This document shows, piece by piece, positions 1-9,022 of a DNA stretch of 55,249 bases. Within the stretch, counting starts at the first letter, position 1; every line of letters begins with the position of its first letter. Location of the stretch: assembly GCA_029255105.1 (NCBI GenBank), contig JAQWWH010000098.1, forward strand, positions 1 to 55,249, written 5' to 3'. Source of the DNA: Flavimaricola sp. GTDB taxonomy: Bacteria; Pseudomonadota; Alphaproteobacteria; Rhodobacterales; Rhodobacteraceae. A model generated the notes under the pieces. It saw only the letters and a program-made list of their open reading frames with translations. It was not told the DNA's origin and did not search any database. Made by a program: the position numbers and the translations under genes.

Positions 1-1653
1 GGTGTAGATGGTTTCGCGATCCTGGAAGACATAGCGCAATTCATACTCACCTGGCGTTGCAGGCATTTGAAGGGTCACCGGATTGCCGTCTCGCAGATAG
101 GCATAGCTGATGTATGAGCCGCCGATTTCCGCGACTTGTACGTTGTCGCGATCCGCATTCGGCCCGGTCCAACCGACCTGGATTTCAGAGCCCGCAGCGG
201 CCTCGGCTGGTGCAATCAGCCCGACCTCGACCGGTGTTACCTCGATCATCGAGGTTGCAGCGATTTCGCGGTCGCGGAAGACGTAGCGCAACTCGTACAT
301 CCCCGGCTCTGCCGGAAGCTGAAGGCTGACCGGGTTGCCATCGCGAGTATAGGTATAGCTGGAATAGGTTTCCCCTGGCAGCCCGATCTGGATGTTGTCC
401 GACCGCTGGGCTGGACCGACCCAATCTACCTCAATCACCGAACCGATTGTCGCGCTCTCTGGGCCGGTCACGCTGATTTCTGCATCAAGTACTTCGATCG
501 GCCGGGTGCCGATGATCTCCCGGTCGTTCAGCAGGTAGCGCAATTCGTAAATGCCGGGCTCGATGGGCAAGATCAGGTCGATGGGGTTTCCGTCGCGTGT
601 GTTGGTGTAGTCTAGATAGGTTTCACCCGGTCGCCCGATCTGGATGTTGTCGCCTCTTTCATCGGGACCGTTCCAACCAACCTGAATTGTGGATCCGCGC
701 GGGGCGCTGTCAGGCGCAATGAGGCTTGCCGTCGGTTTGATTTCCGGGAAAACGACTTCAACCATGTTGGACCCGCCGGTAATGGCGACGAATGTCGCTT
801 CGATCACCGTTTCATGCGCGACGGAGTAGGCCGTCGCGACATAGGCCCCTTCGGCCAACTCGGCGACAAGCGGATTGTCACTGGCATCGTCGACCATTGG
901 GTCGGCAACACCAGACAGGCCGATGTCCCACAGGACGGGCGTTTCGATCAGCACCTTGTCGTCGCCAAGAACTGCGGTGAAAGAGACACTAACAAGCGGG
1001 GGTTCGGGCTCTTCAACCACGCTGGCAAGCGCAGTGGTCAACTCTGCCGCGTTGGCAGCCATTAGGAACTGACCCCCGGTTTCAGCGGCAATGCACTGCA
1101 TCTGACCAAGCGCCTCGGCATCGCCGCTTACGTCAAAGCCAATCACATGGGCGGTAAAGTCGATCCCGGCTTCTTCAAGCAGGCGGGCGGCGGCGCAAGG
1201 ATCGGGGTTGCAGGTTTCTACCCCGTCCGAGATCAGGATTACGGTGGCGCTGTCCTCAGTATTACGCAGCGCTTCGGCGGCGGCGATGACGGCATCGGTC
1301 ATAGGTGTTTTGCCCAAGGGCTTGATGGCAGCCACGGCAGCGGCGATGGCGTCGCGCGTCCCGGGACCGGGTGCGACAAGGGTCTCGATATCGGTACAGT
1401 CACCCCGAGCGCGGTGCCCATAGGACATCAGGCCGACACTTTCGCTTTCGGGCAGGGTATCAAGCAGCGTTGTGACCACTTCCTGAGCGATGGTGATCTT
1501 GGCGACACCATCGATCTGGCCCCACATGGAGCCTGAGCCGTCGAGGACGAGGATCGTGTTGGGCCGATCCTGTGCTGACGCTGCGGTTGCAATCACAGTA
1601 GACAAGACAAAAGCCGTTAAGGCGCGCAATGCGGGAACGAAATACCGATTCAT
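1..1653 (-). CDS. Secreted von Willebrand factor A domain protein with C-terminal repeats (3' end outside window)
   Basis: The frame is open from the ATG at 1653 to the left edge (551 codons, no stop), so the C-terminus is missing. An AGGA ribosome site lies just upstream. The N-terminus is a signal peptide ending near ATAASAQ (about residues 1-28). It is followed by a VWA domain with the metal-site motif DGSGS (Asp38, Ser40, Ser42) and later motifs such as ISDGVETC. After the VWA domain (about residue 220) come a beta-rich linker and at least three copies of a module of about 85 residues. Each module contains a (V/I)xWxGP segment, an RDGNP(V/I) segment and a YELRY segment. This suggests a periplasmic or surface protein that binds metal and ligand through the VWA domain. 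The function is unknown. The gene is divergent from the monooxygenase gene to its right. Confidence 0.85.
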   Translation of the reverse strand, partial: MNRYFVPALRALTAFVLSTVIATAASAQDRPNTILVLDGSGSMWGQIDGVAKITIAQEVVTTLLDTLPESESVGLMSYGHRARGDCTDIETLVAPGPGTRDAIAAAVAAIKPLGKTPMTDAVIAAAEALRNTEDSATVILISDGVETCNPDPCAAARLLEEAGIDFTAHVIGFDVSGDAEALGQMQCIAAETGGQFLMAANAAELTTALASVVEEPEPPLVSVSFTAVLGDDKVLIETPVLWDIGLSGVADPMVDDASDNPLVAELAEGAYVATAYSVAHETVIEATFVAITGGSNMVEVVFPEIKPTASLIAPDSAPRGSTIQVGWNGPDERGDNIQIGRPGETYLDYTNTRDGNPIDLILPIEPGIYELRYLLNDREIIGTRPIEVLDAEISVTGPESATIGSVIEVDWVGPAQRSDNIQIGLPGETYSSYTYTRDGNPVSLQLPAEPGMYELRYVFRDREIAATSMIEVTPVEVGLIAPAEAAAGSEIQVGWTGPNADRDNVQVAEIGGSYISYAYLRDGNPVTLQMPATPGEYELRYVFQDRETIYT

Positions 1654-1849
1654 TGAAATATCCTGGGTTAAACAACTAGGATCGATGTTGGGTCCGTTTC
1701 GAGAGTCGATCAAGCCTCATTCTCGGTAAGGTTGCACGTCTCAGGGGACGGAAGGGCTCGCTGAACGGAGAGATAGTCATACCAAGCAGGTCGTGACGAC
1801 CGCTCTGACTTGGATTAAGCAGGTTACAACCGTTGAAGGAGTCCCGAGT

Positions 1850-2857
1850 TTGAACAACTTTTCCTTGCTGGACCTGTCGCCGATCCCCGAAGGTGCAACA
1901 GCCGCAGACGCCTTGCGCAATACTCTAGATCTGGCCCGCCTCGCTGAAAAGCACGGGTATCACCGGTATTGGCTGGCAGAGCACCACAATATGCCCGGCA
2001 TTGCGAGTGCTGCAACCTCGCTTGTCATCGGACATGTCGCGGCGGGCACCAAGACCATTCGGGTGGGTGCCGGCGGGATCATGTTGCCGAACCATTCGCC
2101 CCTTGTGATCGCAGAGCAGTTTGGGACGCTCGCCACGCTATTTCCGGATCGTATCGACCTTGGCCTAGGACGCGCGCCGGGCGCGGACGGGGTGACGGCA
2201 CATGCCCTGCGTCGCAACATGCAGGCCAACGACTCCTTTCCGCAGGATGTGCAAGAGTTACTGGGCTACTTTGACGAGGCCCCGGAGGGGGCGCAGATTC
2301 AGGCGATCCCCGGACAGGGCACGCATGTTCCGGTCTGGATCCTGGGGTCTAGCCTTTATGGCGCGCAACTGGCCGCATACTTTGGCCTTCCTTATGCGTT
2401 TGCATCGCATTTCGCCCCTGCGATGCTGGAACAGGCCATTGCTACCTATCGCTCGACTTTCCGCCCGTCTGAATGGCTGGCGCGCCCCTATTTCATGATG
2501 GCGGCTGGTGTCTGCACAGCTGAAACCGATGAAGAGGCGCGGTATCTGCGCAGCTCCCAAATCCTTGCCTTTGCTCGCCTTCGGACGGGTCGACCGGGCA
2601 AACTGCCCCGCCCGGTCAAAGACCTGTCAGCAGAGATCCCGCCACTGGTCATGGCACAGGTCCAGCAGTCGCTGTCCTGTTCTGCGACAGGCAGCCTTGA
2701 TACGGTTCGGCGCGAGCTTGGGGCACTGGTGGCAAAGTATCAGCCTGACGAATTGATTGTGACGGGCATGATCCACGACCACGCTGCACGGCTCAGGTCC
2801 TTTGCAATGACGGCCGAGGCGCTTGGCGACATTGTCCAGACGTCGAAAGCAGCCTGA
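1850..2857 (+). CDS. Luciferase-like monooxygenase family protein (LLM flavin enzyme)
   Basis: The protein of about 335 residues matches the single-component LLM group (MsnO8 type). It has an N-terminal LSPIPEG segment, then [13 protein letters not shown], an N-terminal signature of bacterial luciferase-like proteins. Further on it has [20 protein letters not shown] and a GLGRAPG loop. Such enzymes use reduced flavin (FMNH2) to oxygenate a substrate; the substrate cannot be read from the sequence. I chose the TTG at 1850 because GAAGGAG lies 8 nt upstream and homologous proteins begin at about this point. An in-frame GTG at 1793 would add 19 residues without a good ribosome site. The gene stands alone and is followed by a 167-nt gap before the globin gene. 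Confidence 0.85.
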   Translation: MNNFSLLDLSPIPEGATAADALRNTLDLARLAEKHGYHRYWLAEHHNMPGIASAATSLVIGHVAAGTKTIRVGAGGIMLPNHSPLVIAEQFGTLATLFPDRIDLGLGRAPGADGVTAHALRRNMQANDSFPQDVQELLGYFDEAPEGAQIQAIPGQGTHVPVWILGSSLYGAQLAAYFGLPYAFASHFAPAMLEQAIATYRSTFRPSEWLARPYFMMAAGVCTAETDEEARYLRSSQILAFARLRTGRPGKLPRPVKDLSAEIPPLVMAQVQQSLSCSATGSLDTVRRELGALVAKYQPDELIVTGMIHDHAARLRSFAMTAEALGDIVQTSKAA

Positions 2858-3024
2858 AGGCGCGAAAAACCACTCTAAATAATGATGATCCCCCATCGCG
2901 GGGCAGGTATGTCCAGTGCGGTCTTGAAAAACCGGGTAACACGCCGATGTTTGTGGGCCGAGACCCCAGCGTCAAGCCGCCGCACGGTGCAACGCCAAGG
3001 CGACCATAGCGAAGGAAGTGACCG

Positions 3025-3780
3025 GTGGAAAACCCTGGATACCCAAAGCATCCCACCCGTCCCGGCTATATGACCGAAAGGATCCAGCGAGACTATATTG
3101 CAGCGGCCATTGCCAAGGGCGTCCTTCCCAAGGATGCCCACCGAATGGCGCAGATCGTGTCGCTTGATGCCCCGAACGATCCGGGCAAACCGATCCAGTT
3201 CTGGCAGTTGTACTCGGTGCTTGGGCAGGACCCCATCGTTGCAATCGTCAGCGACTTTTATCGACGGGTCTTTGCGGACGAAGACTGGTTCACCTCAGTC
3301 TTTGCGCGCGTCGGCGGCATTGGCCACCACGTCAACACTCAGGCTGCGATGTGGATCGATGTCATGGGAGGCGGGCCCTACTATCATGGGGCCGAGTTCC
3401 GGCTGAGCTTTCATCATACGCACAACGCGATCCAGCTGATGACCGACAAAGGGGCAGAACGCTGGACAAAGCTGATGCTTGCGACGCTTGACGCCTCGGC
3501 CCGGCATATGACCGACGACCCACGGGTGCGACCTAGCATCAATACCTTCCTGACCCATTTCATGGGTAAGTATGCGCAGGAGTTTTCGTTCAAGGACCGC
3601 TCTGTCTTTGGGCCGACCAATGCGGCGGTGAAACGCAAGATCAACTTCCTCAAGATGACCGTCGAAGAGATCGAGGCATTGACCGAGGCGGAACTTAGCG
3701 TTGCGCTGCAAGAACGGGGTGTGGATGTGTCCAGATATCAGAACAAAGAGGCCATGGTTAACAAGGCCCTGATGATGTGA
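3025..3780 (+). CDS. Truncated-haemoglobin-like protein with SAP-like C-terminal tail
   Basis: The 251-residue protein starts at a GTG preceded by GAAGGAAG at 6 nt. Residues about 60-155 show the 2/2 globin pattern: FWQLYSVLGQDPIV, then DFYRRVFAD, a GGGPYY segment (about 115-120) and a His-rich F-helix with His130, His131 and His133. His133 fits the proximal-haem-ligand spacing (H-x-x-I-x-L), followed by the typical W(T)KLM helix. After a linker, residues about 212-251 form a short two-helix motif (TEAELSVALQERGVDVS) that resembles a SAP domain, usually linked to DNA binding. The N-terminal extension of about 55 residues is also longer than in ordinary truncated globins. A role in oxygen or NO handling is inferred from the family only. 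Confidence 0.75.
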   Translation: MENPGYPKHPTRPGYMTERIQRDYIAAAIAKGVLPKDAHRMAQIVSLDAPNDPGKPIQFWQLYSVLGQDPIVAIVSDFYRRVFADEDWFTSVFARVGGIGHHVNTQAAMWIDVMGGGPYYHGAEFRLSFHHTHNAIQLMTDKGAERWTKLMLATLDASARHMTDDPRVRPSINTFLTHFMGKYAQEFSFKDRSVFGPTNAAVKRKINFLKMTVEEIEALTEAELSVALQERGVDVSRYQNKEAMVNKALMM

Positions 3781-3831
3781 GTATGCGGGCCCGGCGGCAA
3801 AATGCGCGGTTGGGGCCCGATCCTCATTGCT

Positions 3832-4476
3832 TTAGCCTTGCTCTATCACGGCGCGCCGCTTGAAAGGGTGAGCCGCGGCGAAGGCCGGGAGGGCCAAGAG
3901 CCTGTCCGAAAGCTCTTTCAGGCGTGGGAAGGGCGACAGGTCCACATCAAAGGGTCCACCGGCGACAACGTGGCTTGCCACGGCGATGTCCGCCAGCCCT
4001 ACGGTATTCCCAAAAAGGTAGGGTGAAGGTGGGCGGCGGGCTAGGCGGGTTTCATAGGCGGCGGCTCCTTCGGTCAGCCAATGGCGTGCCCAACCCTTAA
4101 CCCCGTCCTCGTCTATGCCGTGCACCTCGGCAAGCCGCTTGCGGATGCGCGGCACGATCAGGGGATGGGCATCGGCGATCGTGTTGAGGGCGAGAGCAAG
4201 GGCGTCGGCACGATCGAAAGGGTCTACAGGCAGCAGGCGGGGTCCACCGGAAAGGGTGTCAAGATAGTCGAGGATGGCAAACGACTGGGTCATGACCCGG
4301 CCGTCGACTTCAAGCGCCGGAACGGCGGCATTGGGATTAAGCGCGAGGAACGCAGGATCGAACTGGTGCCCTGCCAGCAAGTCATACTCCACCTCTTCAA
4401 AGCTGATGCCCTTGAGGTTCAGGGCGACGCGCACCCGGTAGGTCGCGTTTGAGCGCCAGTAGCCATGCAGTTTCAT
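3832..4476 (-). CDS. maiA: Maleylacetoacetate isomerase-type glutathione S-transferase (zeta class)
   Basis: The 214-residue protein begins MKLHGYWRSNATYRVRVAL. This is the zeta-class GST N-terminus, in which the catalytic Ser-rich motif is usually SSxxYRVR; here it reads RSNATYRVR, so the first Ser and the Arg pair are kept. The thioredoxin-fold cis-Pro region (AAVPALEVDG) and the C-terminal TVGLADIAV helix, like other GSTs, are present. The family isomerises maleylacetoacetate to fumarylacetoacetate in tyrosine or aromatic breakdown using glutathione. No homogentisate dioxygenase or fumarylacetoacetase is next to it, so the exact substrate is uncertain. I used the ATG at 4476 because the upstream in-frame extension has no family similarity. 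The gene is divergent from the ABC operon to its right. Confidence 0.8.
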   Translation of the reverse strand: MKLHGYWRSNATYRVRVALNLKGISFEEVEYDLLAGHQFDPAFLALNPNAAVPALEVDGRVMTQSFAILDYLDTLSGGPRLLPVDPFDRADALALALNTIADAHPLIVPRIRKRLAEVHGIDEDGVKGWARHWLTEGAAAYETRLARRPPSPYLFGNTVGLADIAVASHVVAGGPFDVDLSPFPRLKELSDRLLALPAFAAAHPFKRRAVIEQG

Positions 4477-4744
4477 CGTGTGAGGTCTCCGCCCTTGTGT
4501 GATCCCGCCTTTGCCCAATCCAGTTTGGATCGGCGAGTCTATCTGACCTTTGAACCTCAGTCTCGTCGATACCTAAAGTGAGGTGCCCCGGAGGGCCTAC
4601 CGACCGAATACCAGCCAACCACCACCCTGCTGACGGCCGCAAGCGCGTGTCTCAGCCTTCATATGTCCGTTGCAGAAGCGTCATAAAACTGTGGCTCATC
4701 ACCCGTTTAAGTCGCGCGACCGAACTACCAATGGGGAAATCGTC

Positions 4745-6784
4745 ATGAAACACCTTCTGAATGGAGCGGCCCTGTCGCTTATCCTTGCAACCGGTGCTTT
4801 TGCTGCATGCGGGCCTGTCACACTTGCCGACACCATGGGCGTCGCCGCCGGAGCCTTTCCACAGCAGTATGAACTGGCCGAGTATCAGGCCGCTGCCGAC
4901 TGCGAGATGACCTTTTCGGCCAACCCCGAGATCGAGGCGCTGAATGCAGAGATCCAGGGCAACCCTGAATTGCCCGCCCTGGCCGACCGCCTGCCGTCCG
5001 AGCCGCTGGTTGTTGTTCCCTACACCACCATCGGCACCTACGGCGGCACACTTGACGCACTGTCGAACGCGACCGAGGCTGGGACCTCTGACTTTCTGTC
5101 GATCCGTCACGTGAACCTTGTCCGCTATTCGGACGACCTTCAGACCATCGTTCCCAACGTCGCCAAGTCGTGGGAATGGAATGACGACTTCACCGAGCTG
5201 ACCATGACGCTGCGCGCTGGTCACAAGTGGTCCGACGGCGCCCCCTTCACCTCCGAAGATGTGCGCTTCTGGCTGGAAGACCTGGCCCTGAACCCGAACA
5301 TCCGCGAAAGTGCGGCCGATTACGTGCTGGCCGGTGGTGAGCCGATCCAGATCGAGATCATTGATGAGCAGACGTTCAAGTTCATCCTTGCCGCGCCCAA
5401 GCCCGGTCTGCTGGTCCACTTTGCCAGCTCGTACGCCCAGGCGTTTCAGCCGGCCCACTTCCTAGGTCAGTACCACCCCGACCTGAACCCGGAGGCTGAT
5501 GCCCTGGCCGCAGAGTTCGGGTTCGAAAGTGGCTATGACTTTGTAAACTTTTACTACGGCGCGTCCGACTGGACCGACACGCCCACACCGATGCTGCGCG
5601 ACCCTGATCTGGCGCCGCGCCTGCCTTATGGCACGACCCCGACCCTTGAAAGCCACATCTTCGTCACCGACACGACCGAAGGCCGCAAGCTGGTGGCCAA
5701 CCCCTACTTCTTCCAGGTGGATACGACCGGCCAGCAACTGCCCTACATCAGCCGCCAGGACGAGCGTTTTATCAACGACAACGAAGTGCGCATCCTGACC
5801 ATGGTCAACGGCGATGTGGACTACAAAGCCCAGTCGGTACAGCTGCCGTCCGTGCCCCTGCTGCTCGACAATATGGAAAGCGGCGACTACTCGATCCAGC
5901 TCAAGCCGACGATTGCGATGCCGACCTTTTCGTTCAATATGACGATCGAGGATGACGCCCGCCGCGACGTTTACAACAACGTCGACTTCCGCCGTGCGAT
6001 GTCCGTGGCGATCGACCGCGACGGCCTGAACTCTGTCGCCTTCTTCGATCAGGGCACACCGCAGCAATACACAGGCTTTTCACCGACCCCGACCTTTGTT
6101 GACCCCGCTCTGGTCACCTACGCGACCGAATTCAGCACCGACGAGGCGAACACCCTTCTTGATGGTATCGGCATGGTCGACACCGACGGCGACGGGTTCC
6201 GCGAACTCCCCAACGGCGATAAGCTGGTTCTGAACCTGCAATTCGCAACTCAGGGTGTCGCTGGTGAAGTCGTCGAATTCGTTGGCCAGAACTGGGCCGA
6301 TATCGGCATCGAAACCACCGTCAAGGAAGTGACCCCGGACGAGTATCGCGCCGCTCAATCCGCCAACGAGCTGGATGTTCTGATGTGGCAGCGCGGCGAA
6401 CCCGTGGCCATCCACCTGGGCACCAATGCTTCGTGGGTCCCTCCCTACGCCGACTACTTTGGCCACCGCAACGGCATGCTCTGGGCCGAGTACCTTGAGA
6501 CGGGCGGCACATCGGGGATGGAACCACCGGCATGGGTCATGTCGATGGTCGATGACATCGCAGCCTTCCAGCAGGCCGTTCCCGGTTCGGCCGAGGCAGG
6601 CGAAATCGGGGCCCGCATGGCCAAGACGATGACCGAAAGCCTGATGTTCATCGGAACCGTCAGCGCCCCTGCGCCGATCTACGTCAGCAACCGCCTGTCC
6701 AACGTGCCCGAGTTCCAGACCTGGTCCTACGAATACTACCGGACCTATCCGTACCGCGGCACGCAGTGGTCGTTGACCGAGTGA
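4745..6784 (+). CDS. ABC transporter substrate-binding protein (peptide/nickel/oligosaccharide family 5)
   Basis: The 679-residue protein starts at an ATG with GGGGAAA upstream. It has a Sec signal peptide (MKHLLNGAALSLILATGAFA) and is longer than the usual 500-550 residues of the SBP_bac_5 family. Family signals include the segment on an early domain with HKWSDGAPFTSEDVRFWLED, then NVDFRRAMSVAIDRDGLN and a late domain with YEYYRTYPYRGT. Two Cys in the first 60 mature residues could form a disulfide. It should deliver an oligopeptide, oligosaccharide or similar compound to the permeases encoded next; the length resembles the YejA-like and sugar-linked branch. A stem-loop at 6811-6836 separates it from the permease gene. 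Confidence 0.88.
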   Translation: MKHLLNGAALSLILATGAFAACGPVTLADTMGVAAGAFPQQYELAEYQAAADCEMTFSANPEIEALNAEIQGNPELPALADRLPSEPLVVVPYTTIGTYGGTLDALSNATEAGTSDFLSIRHVNLVRYSDDLQTIVPNVAKSWEWNDDFTELTMTLRAGHKWSDGAPFTSEDVRFWLEDLALNPNIRESAADYVLAGGEPIQIEIIDEQTFKFILAAPKPGLLVHFASSYAQAFQPAHFLGQYHPDLNPEADALAAEFGFESGYDFVNFYYGASDWTDTPTPMLRDPDLAPRLPYGTTPTLESHIFVTDTTEGRKLVANPYFFQVDTTGQQLPYISRQDERFINDNEVRILTMVNGDVDYKAQSVQLPSVPLLLDNMESGDYSIQLKPTIAMPTFSFNMTIEDDARRDVYNNVDFRRAMSVAIDRDGLNSVAFFDQGTPQQYTGFSPTPTFVDPALVTYATEFSTDEANTLLDGIGMVDTDGDGFRELPNGDKLVLNLQFATQGVAGEVVEFVGQNWADIGIETTVKEVTPDEYRAAQSANELDVLMWQRGEPVAIHLGTNASWVPPYADYFGHRNGMLWAEYLETGGTSGMEPPAWVMSMVDDIAAFQQAVPGSAEAGEIGARMAKTMTESLMFIGTVSAPAPIYVSNRLSNVPEFQTWSYEYYRTYPYRGTQWSLTE

Positions 6785-6810
6785 TCTGACGTCCGATCCG
6801 ACAATTCCTT

Positions 6811-6836
6811 GGCCGGGTGTGCAAATGCACCCGGCC
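6811..6836 (+). terminator. Stem-loop between binding-protein and permease genes
   Basis: The arms GGCCGGGTG and CACCCGGCC are perfect complements around an 8-nt centre, with no T-tract after the stem. Such hairpins after a binding-protein gene commonly act as partial terminators or 3' stabilisers that raise binding-protein expression over the membrane genes. This role is inferred. Confidence 0.6.
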
Positions 6837-6863
6837 TTGGTGCATCAATGAGGGGGGCTGAAA

Positions 6864-7877
6864 GTGGGACCATTTCTAAGGTTTGCGACCTTGCGCGCGG
6901 GCTTGGCCCTTGTGACACTCTTGCTGGTGTCGCTTATCGTGTTCTCCTTGATGGAACTGGTGCCTGGCAACTGCGCCGAACGCTACCTGGCCTACAAGAA
7001 CACTCAGGGCGAAAACATCAGCTTTGAGGATATTGCGGCAGAGGAGGCCAGGCTTGGGCTTGATCAGCCCTTTCTGATCCGGTGGGGCACATGGACCGCC
7101 AACGCCTTTCAAGGTGACTTTGGCACAAGCTGCATTCTGAGGGTCGATATTGCCCAGCTTCTTGGGGACAAGTTTCTGATCTCGGCCCTGATCTGTTTCG
7201 CGGCCCTGTTCATGGCCTATCTGATCGCCATTCCCGTTGGCATCTACGCCGCCTCATCCCGCAACCCGGTCATCAACAACGCCCTGCGGCTGGTGAGCTA
7301 TCTTGGCCTTGCCCTGCCAAACTTTCTTCTGGCGCTGATGATCATGTTGTTCTTCACCGTCTACTACGGGGACACCATGACCGGCCTTTTCAGCCGCGAG
7401 TTTCGCGATGCCGAATGGTCCTGGGCGCGGGTTCAGGACTTTCTTGGTCGGGCTTGGCTGCCGGTCTTCATCCTTGGCTGGTCCGCCACGGCCTTTGCCC
7501 TTCAGACCGTCCGTGCCCTCATGCTGGACGAAAATGACAAGCTATATGTGACAGCCGCCCGGGCGCGGGGCCTTTACGGCAGCCGCCTGCGCTGGCGATA
7601 TCCGGCCCGTCATGCGCTGGGCCCGATCGTCAATTCGCTGGGTTTCGATCTGAACCGCATCTTCAACGAATTGCCGATCGTGGCGGTCATCCTGACCCTG
7701 ACCGAAGCCGGGGCCCTCTTGCTTGAGGCGCTGGCCCGGTCGAATGACCAGCAACTGGCCGGGGCGATCATCTTCTTGCTAACCGCCACCATTGTCGGGC
7801 TGAACTTTGTGACTGATCTGGCGCTCGCCCTGCTTGATCCGCGGATGCGAAACTCGGTTCTCGGGGCGCGGGCATGA
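6864..7877 (+). CDS. ABC transporter permease, DppB/OppB type
   Basis: The 337-residue membrane protein begins at a GTG. It has the DppB N-terminal pattern: one transmembrane helix (LALVTLLLVSLIVFSLMELV) followed by a periplasmic loop with an LGLDQPF segment. Five further helices follow, including the EAA coupling motif near TAARARGLYGSRLRWRYPARHAL. It should form half of the membrane channel of the importer whose binding protein is encoded upstream. Its stop codon overlaps the next start (ATGA), as expected for translational coupling within the operon. Confidence 0.88.
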   Translation: MGPFLRFATLRAGLALVTLLLVSLIVFSLMELVPGNCAERYLAYKNTQGENISFEDIAAEEARLGLDQPFLIRWGTWTANAFQGDFGTSCILRVDIAQLLGDKFLISALICFAALFMAYLIAIPVGIYAASSRNPVINNALRLVSYLGLALPNFLLALMIMLFFTVYYGDTMTGLFSREFRDAEWSWARVQDFLGRAWLPVFILGWSATAFALQTVRALMLDENDKLYVTAARARGLYGSRLRWRYPARHALGPIVNSLGFDLNRIFNELPIVAVILTLTEAGALLLEALARSNDQQLAGAIIFLLTATIVGLNFVTDLALALLDPRMRNSVLGARA

Positions 7878-9022
7878 CCGACAGCACAGTAGCGACCAGC
7901 GTCGCCGACCGCGAGGCCCGCCGCAAAGAGGCTTACTTTACGGCCTCGCAAAGCCAGCTGATCTGGGCCCGGTTCCGCAAGAACCGTTCCGCCATGATCG
8001 CGGGCATCGTTCTGGCGGTCATGATCTTGCTGGGGCTGTTTGCCGATTTTGTCGGGCCCTATAACCCAACCATTGCCGGGCGGGATGCCGACTATACCAA
8101 CGGCGCCCCCCAGATCCCGCGGTTTTGCGACGATGACGGCTGTTCCTTGCGCCCCTTCATCTACGGGACCAAGCGGGAGCGGTCGATTGCCACCAACTTT
8201 CGATGGGTGACCACACAGGACACCGACGACAAGCGCTATGTGCAGTTCTTTGTGCACGGCGACAGCTACCGCTTCCTTGGGTTCAACGCGGACCTGCATC
8301 TGTTCGGCGTCGACAAGGGCTACATCCACCTGTTTGGCACGGATGACGCGGGCAAGGATATCTTCAGCCGCACGTTGCATGCCATCCGGACCTCGCTGGC
8401 GGTCGGGACGATCGGGGTTGTGATCTCGTTCGTCATGGCCCTCGCCATTGGCGGTGTGGCGGGGTACTTTGGTGTCAGGATCGACGGGGTCATCCAGATG
8501 ATCACCGATGCCGTCCGGGTGGTGCCAGCCATTCCGCTCTTCATGGCGCTGGCCGCCTTTGTTCCGGACACGTGGTCAGCGGAAACGCGGTTCTTCTTTA
8601 TCTCGATCATCCTCGGCCTGATCGGATGGCCGACATTGGCGCGACGGGTGCGGACCCATATCCTTGTCGAACGCAATCAGGACTACGTGCTTGCCGCCCG
8701 CCTGTCGGGTGCGCGTCCGGGGCACATCATCCGGCGGCATCTGCTGCCCAGCTTTACCAGCTATATCATCGTCGATCTGGTGATTTCCTTTCCCTACATG
8801 GTGCTGTCGGAAACCGCGCTCAGCTTTATCGGGTTGGGGCTGAAGGACCCGGTGAACTCGCTTGGTGTGATGTTGCAGAACACGACCGGCGCCGACGTCC
8901 TGCTGAACTACCAGTGGTATTTCATCCCGGTGATCTTCTTTGTCACGCTTGTCATGGCGTTTGTCTTTGTCGGGGACGGGCTTCGCGACGCGGCCGATCC
9001 CTATGCGAGTAGCCGGAAATGA
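7874..9022 (+). CDS. ABC transporter permease, DppC/OppC type, with large periplasmic insert
   Basis: The 382-residue protein has the N-terminal cytoplasmic segment (SQSQLIWARFRKNRSAMIAG) and first helix of DppC-type permeases. It then has an unusually long hydrophilic loop of about 100 residues (about 60-155) containing two Cys, FCDDDGC. The phrase HLFGTDDAGKDIFSR resumes the normal family pattern, followed by five helices and the EAA motif (YVLAARLSGARPGHIIRRHLLPS). The long loop between helices 1 and 2 is typical of the YejE-like branch. It pairs with the preceding permease. The start overlaps the upstream stop by 4 nt and the stop overlaps the ATPase start by 4 nt. Confidence 0.87.
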   Translation: MTDSTVATSVADREARRKEAYFTASQSQLIWARFRKNRSAMIAGIVLAVMILLGLFADFVGPYNPTIAGRDADYTNGAPQIPRFCDDDGCSLRPFIYGTKRERSIATNFRWVTTQDTDDKRYVQFFVHGDSYRFLGFNADLHLFGVDKGYIHLFGTDDAGKDIFSRTLHAIRTSLAVGTIGVVISFVMALAIGGVAGYFGVRIDGVIQMITDAVRVVPAIPLFMALAAFVPDTWSAETRFFFISIILGLIGWPTLARRVRTHILVERNQDYVLAARLSGARPGHIIRRHLLPSFTSYIIVDLVISFPYMVLSETALSFIGLGLKDPVNSLGVMLQNTTGADVLLNYQWYFIPVIFFVTLVMAFVFVGDGLRDAADPYASSRK

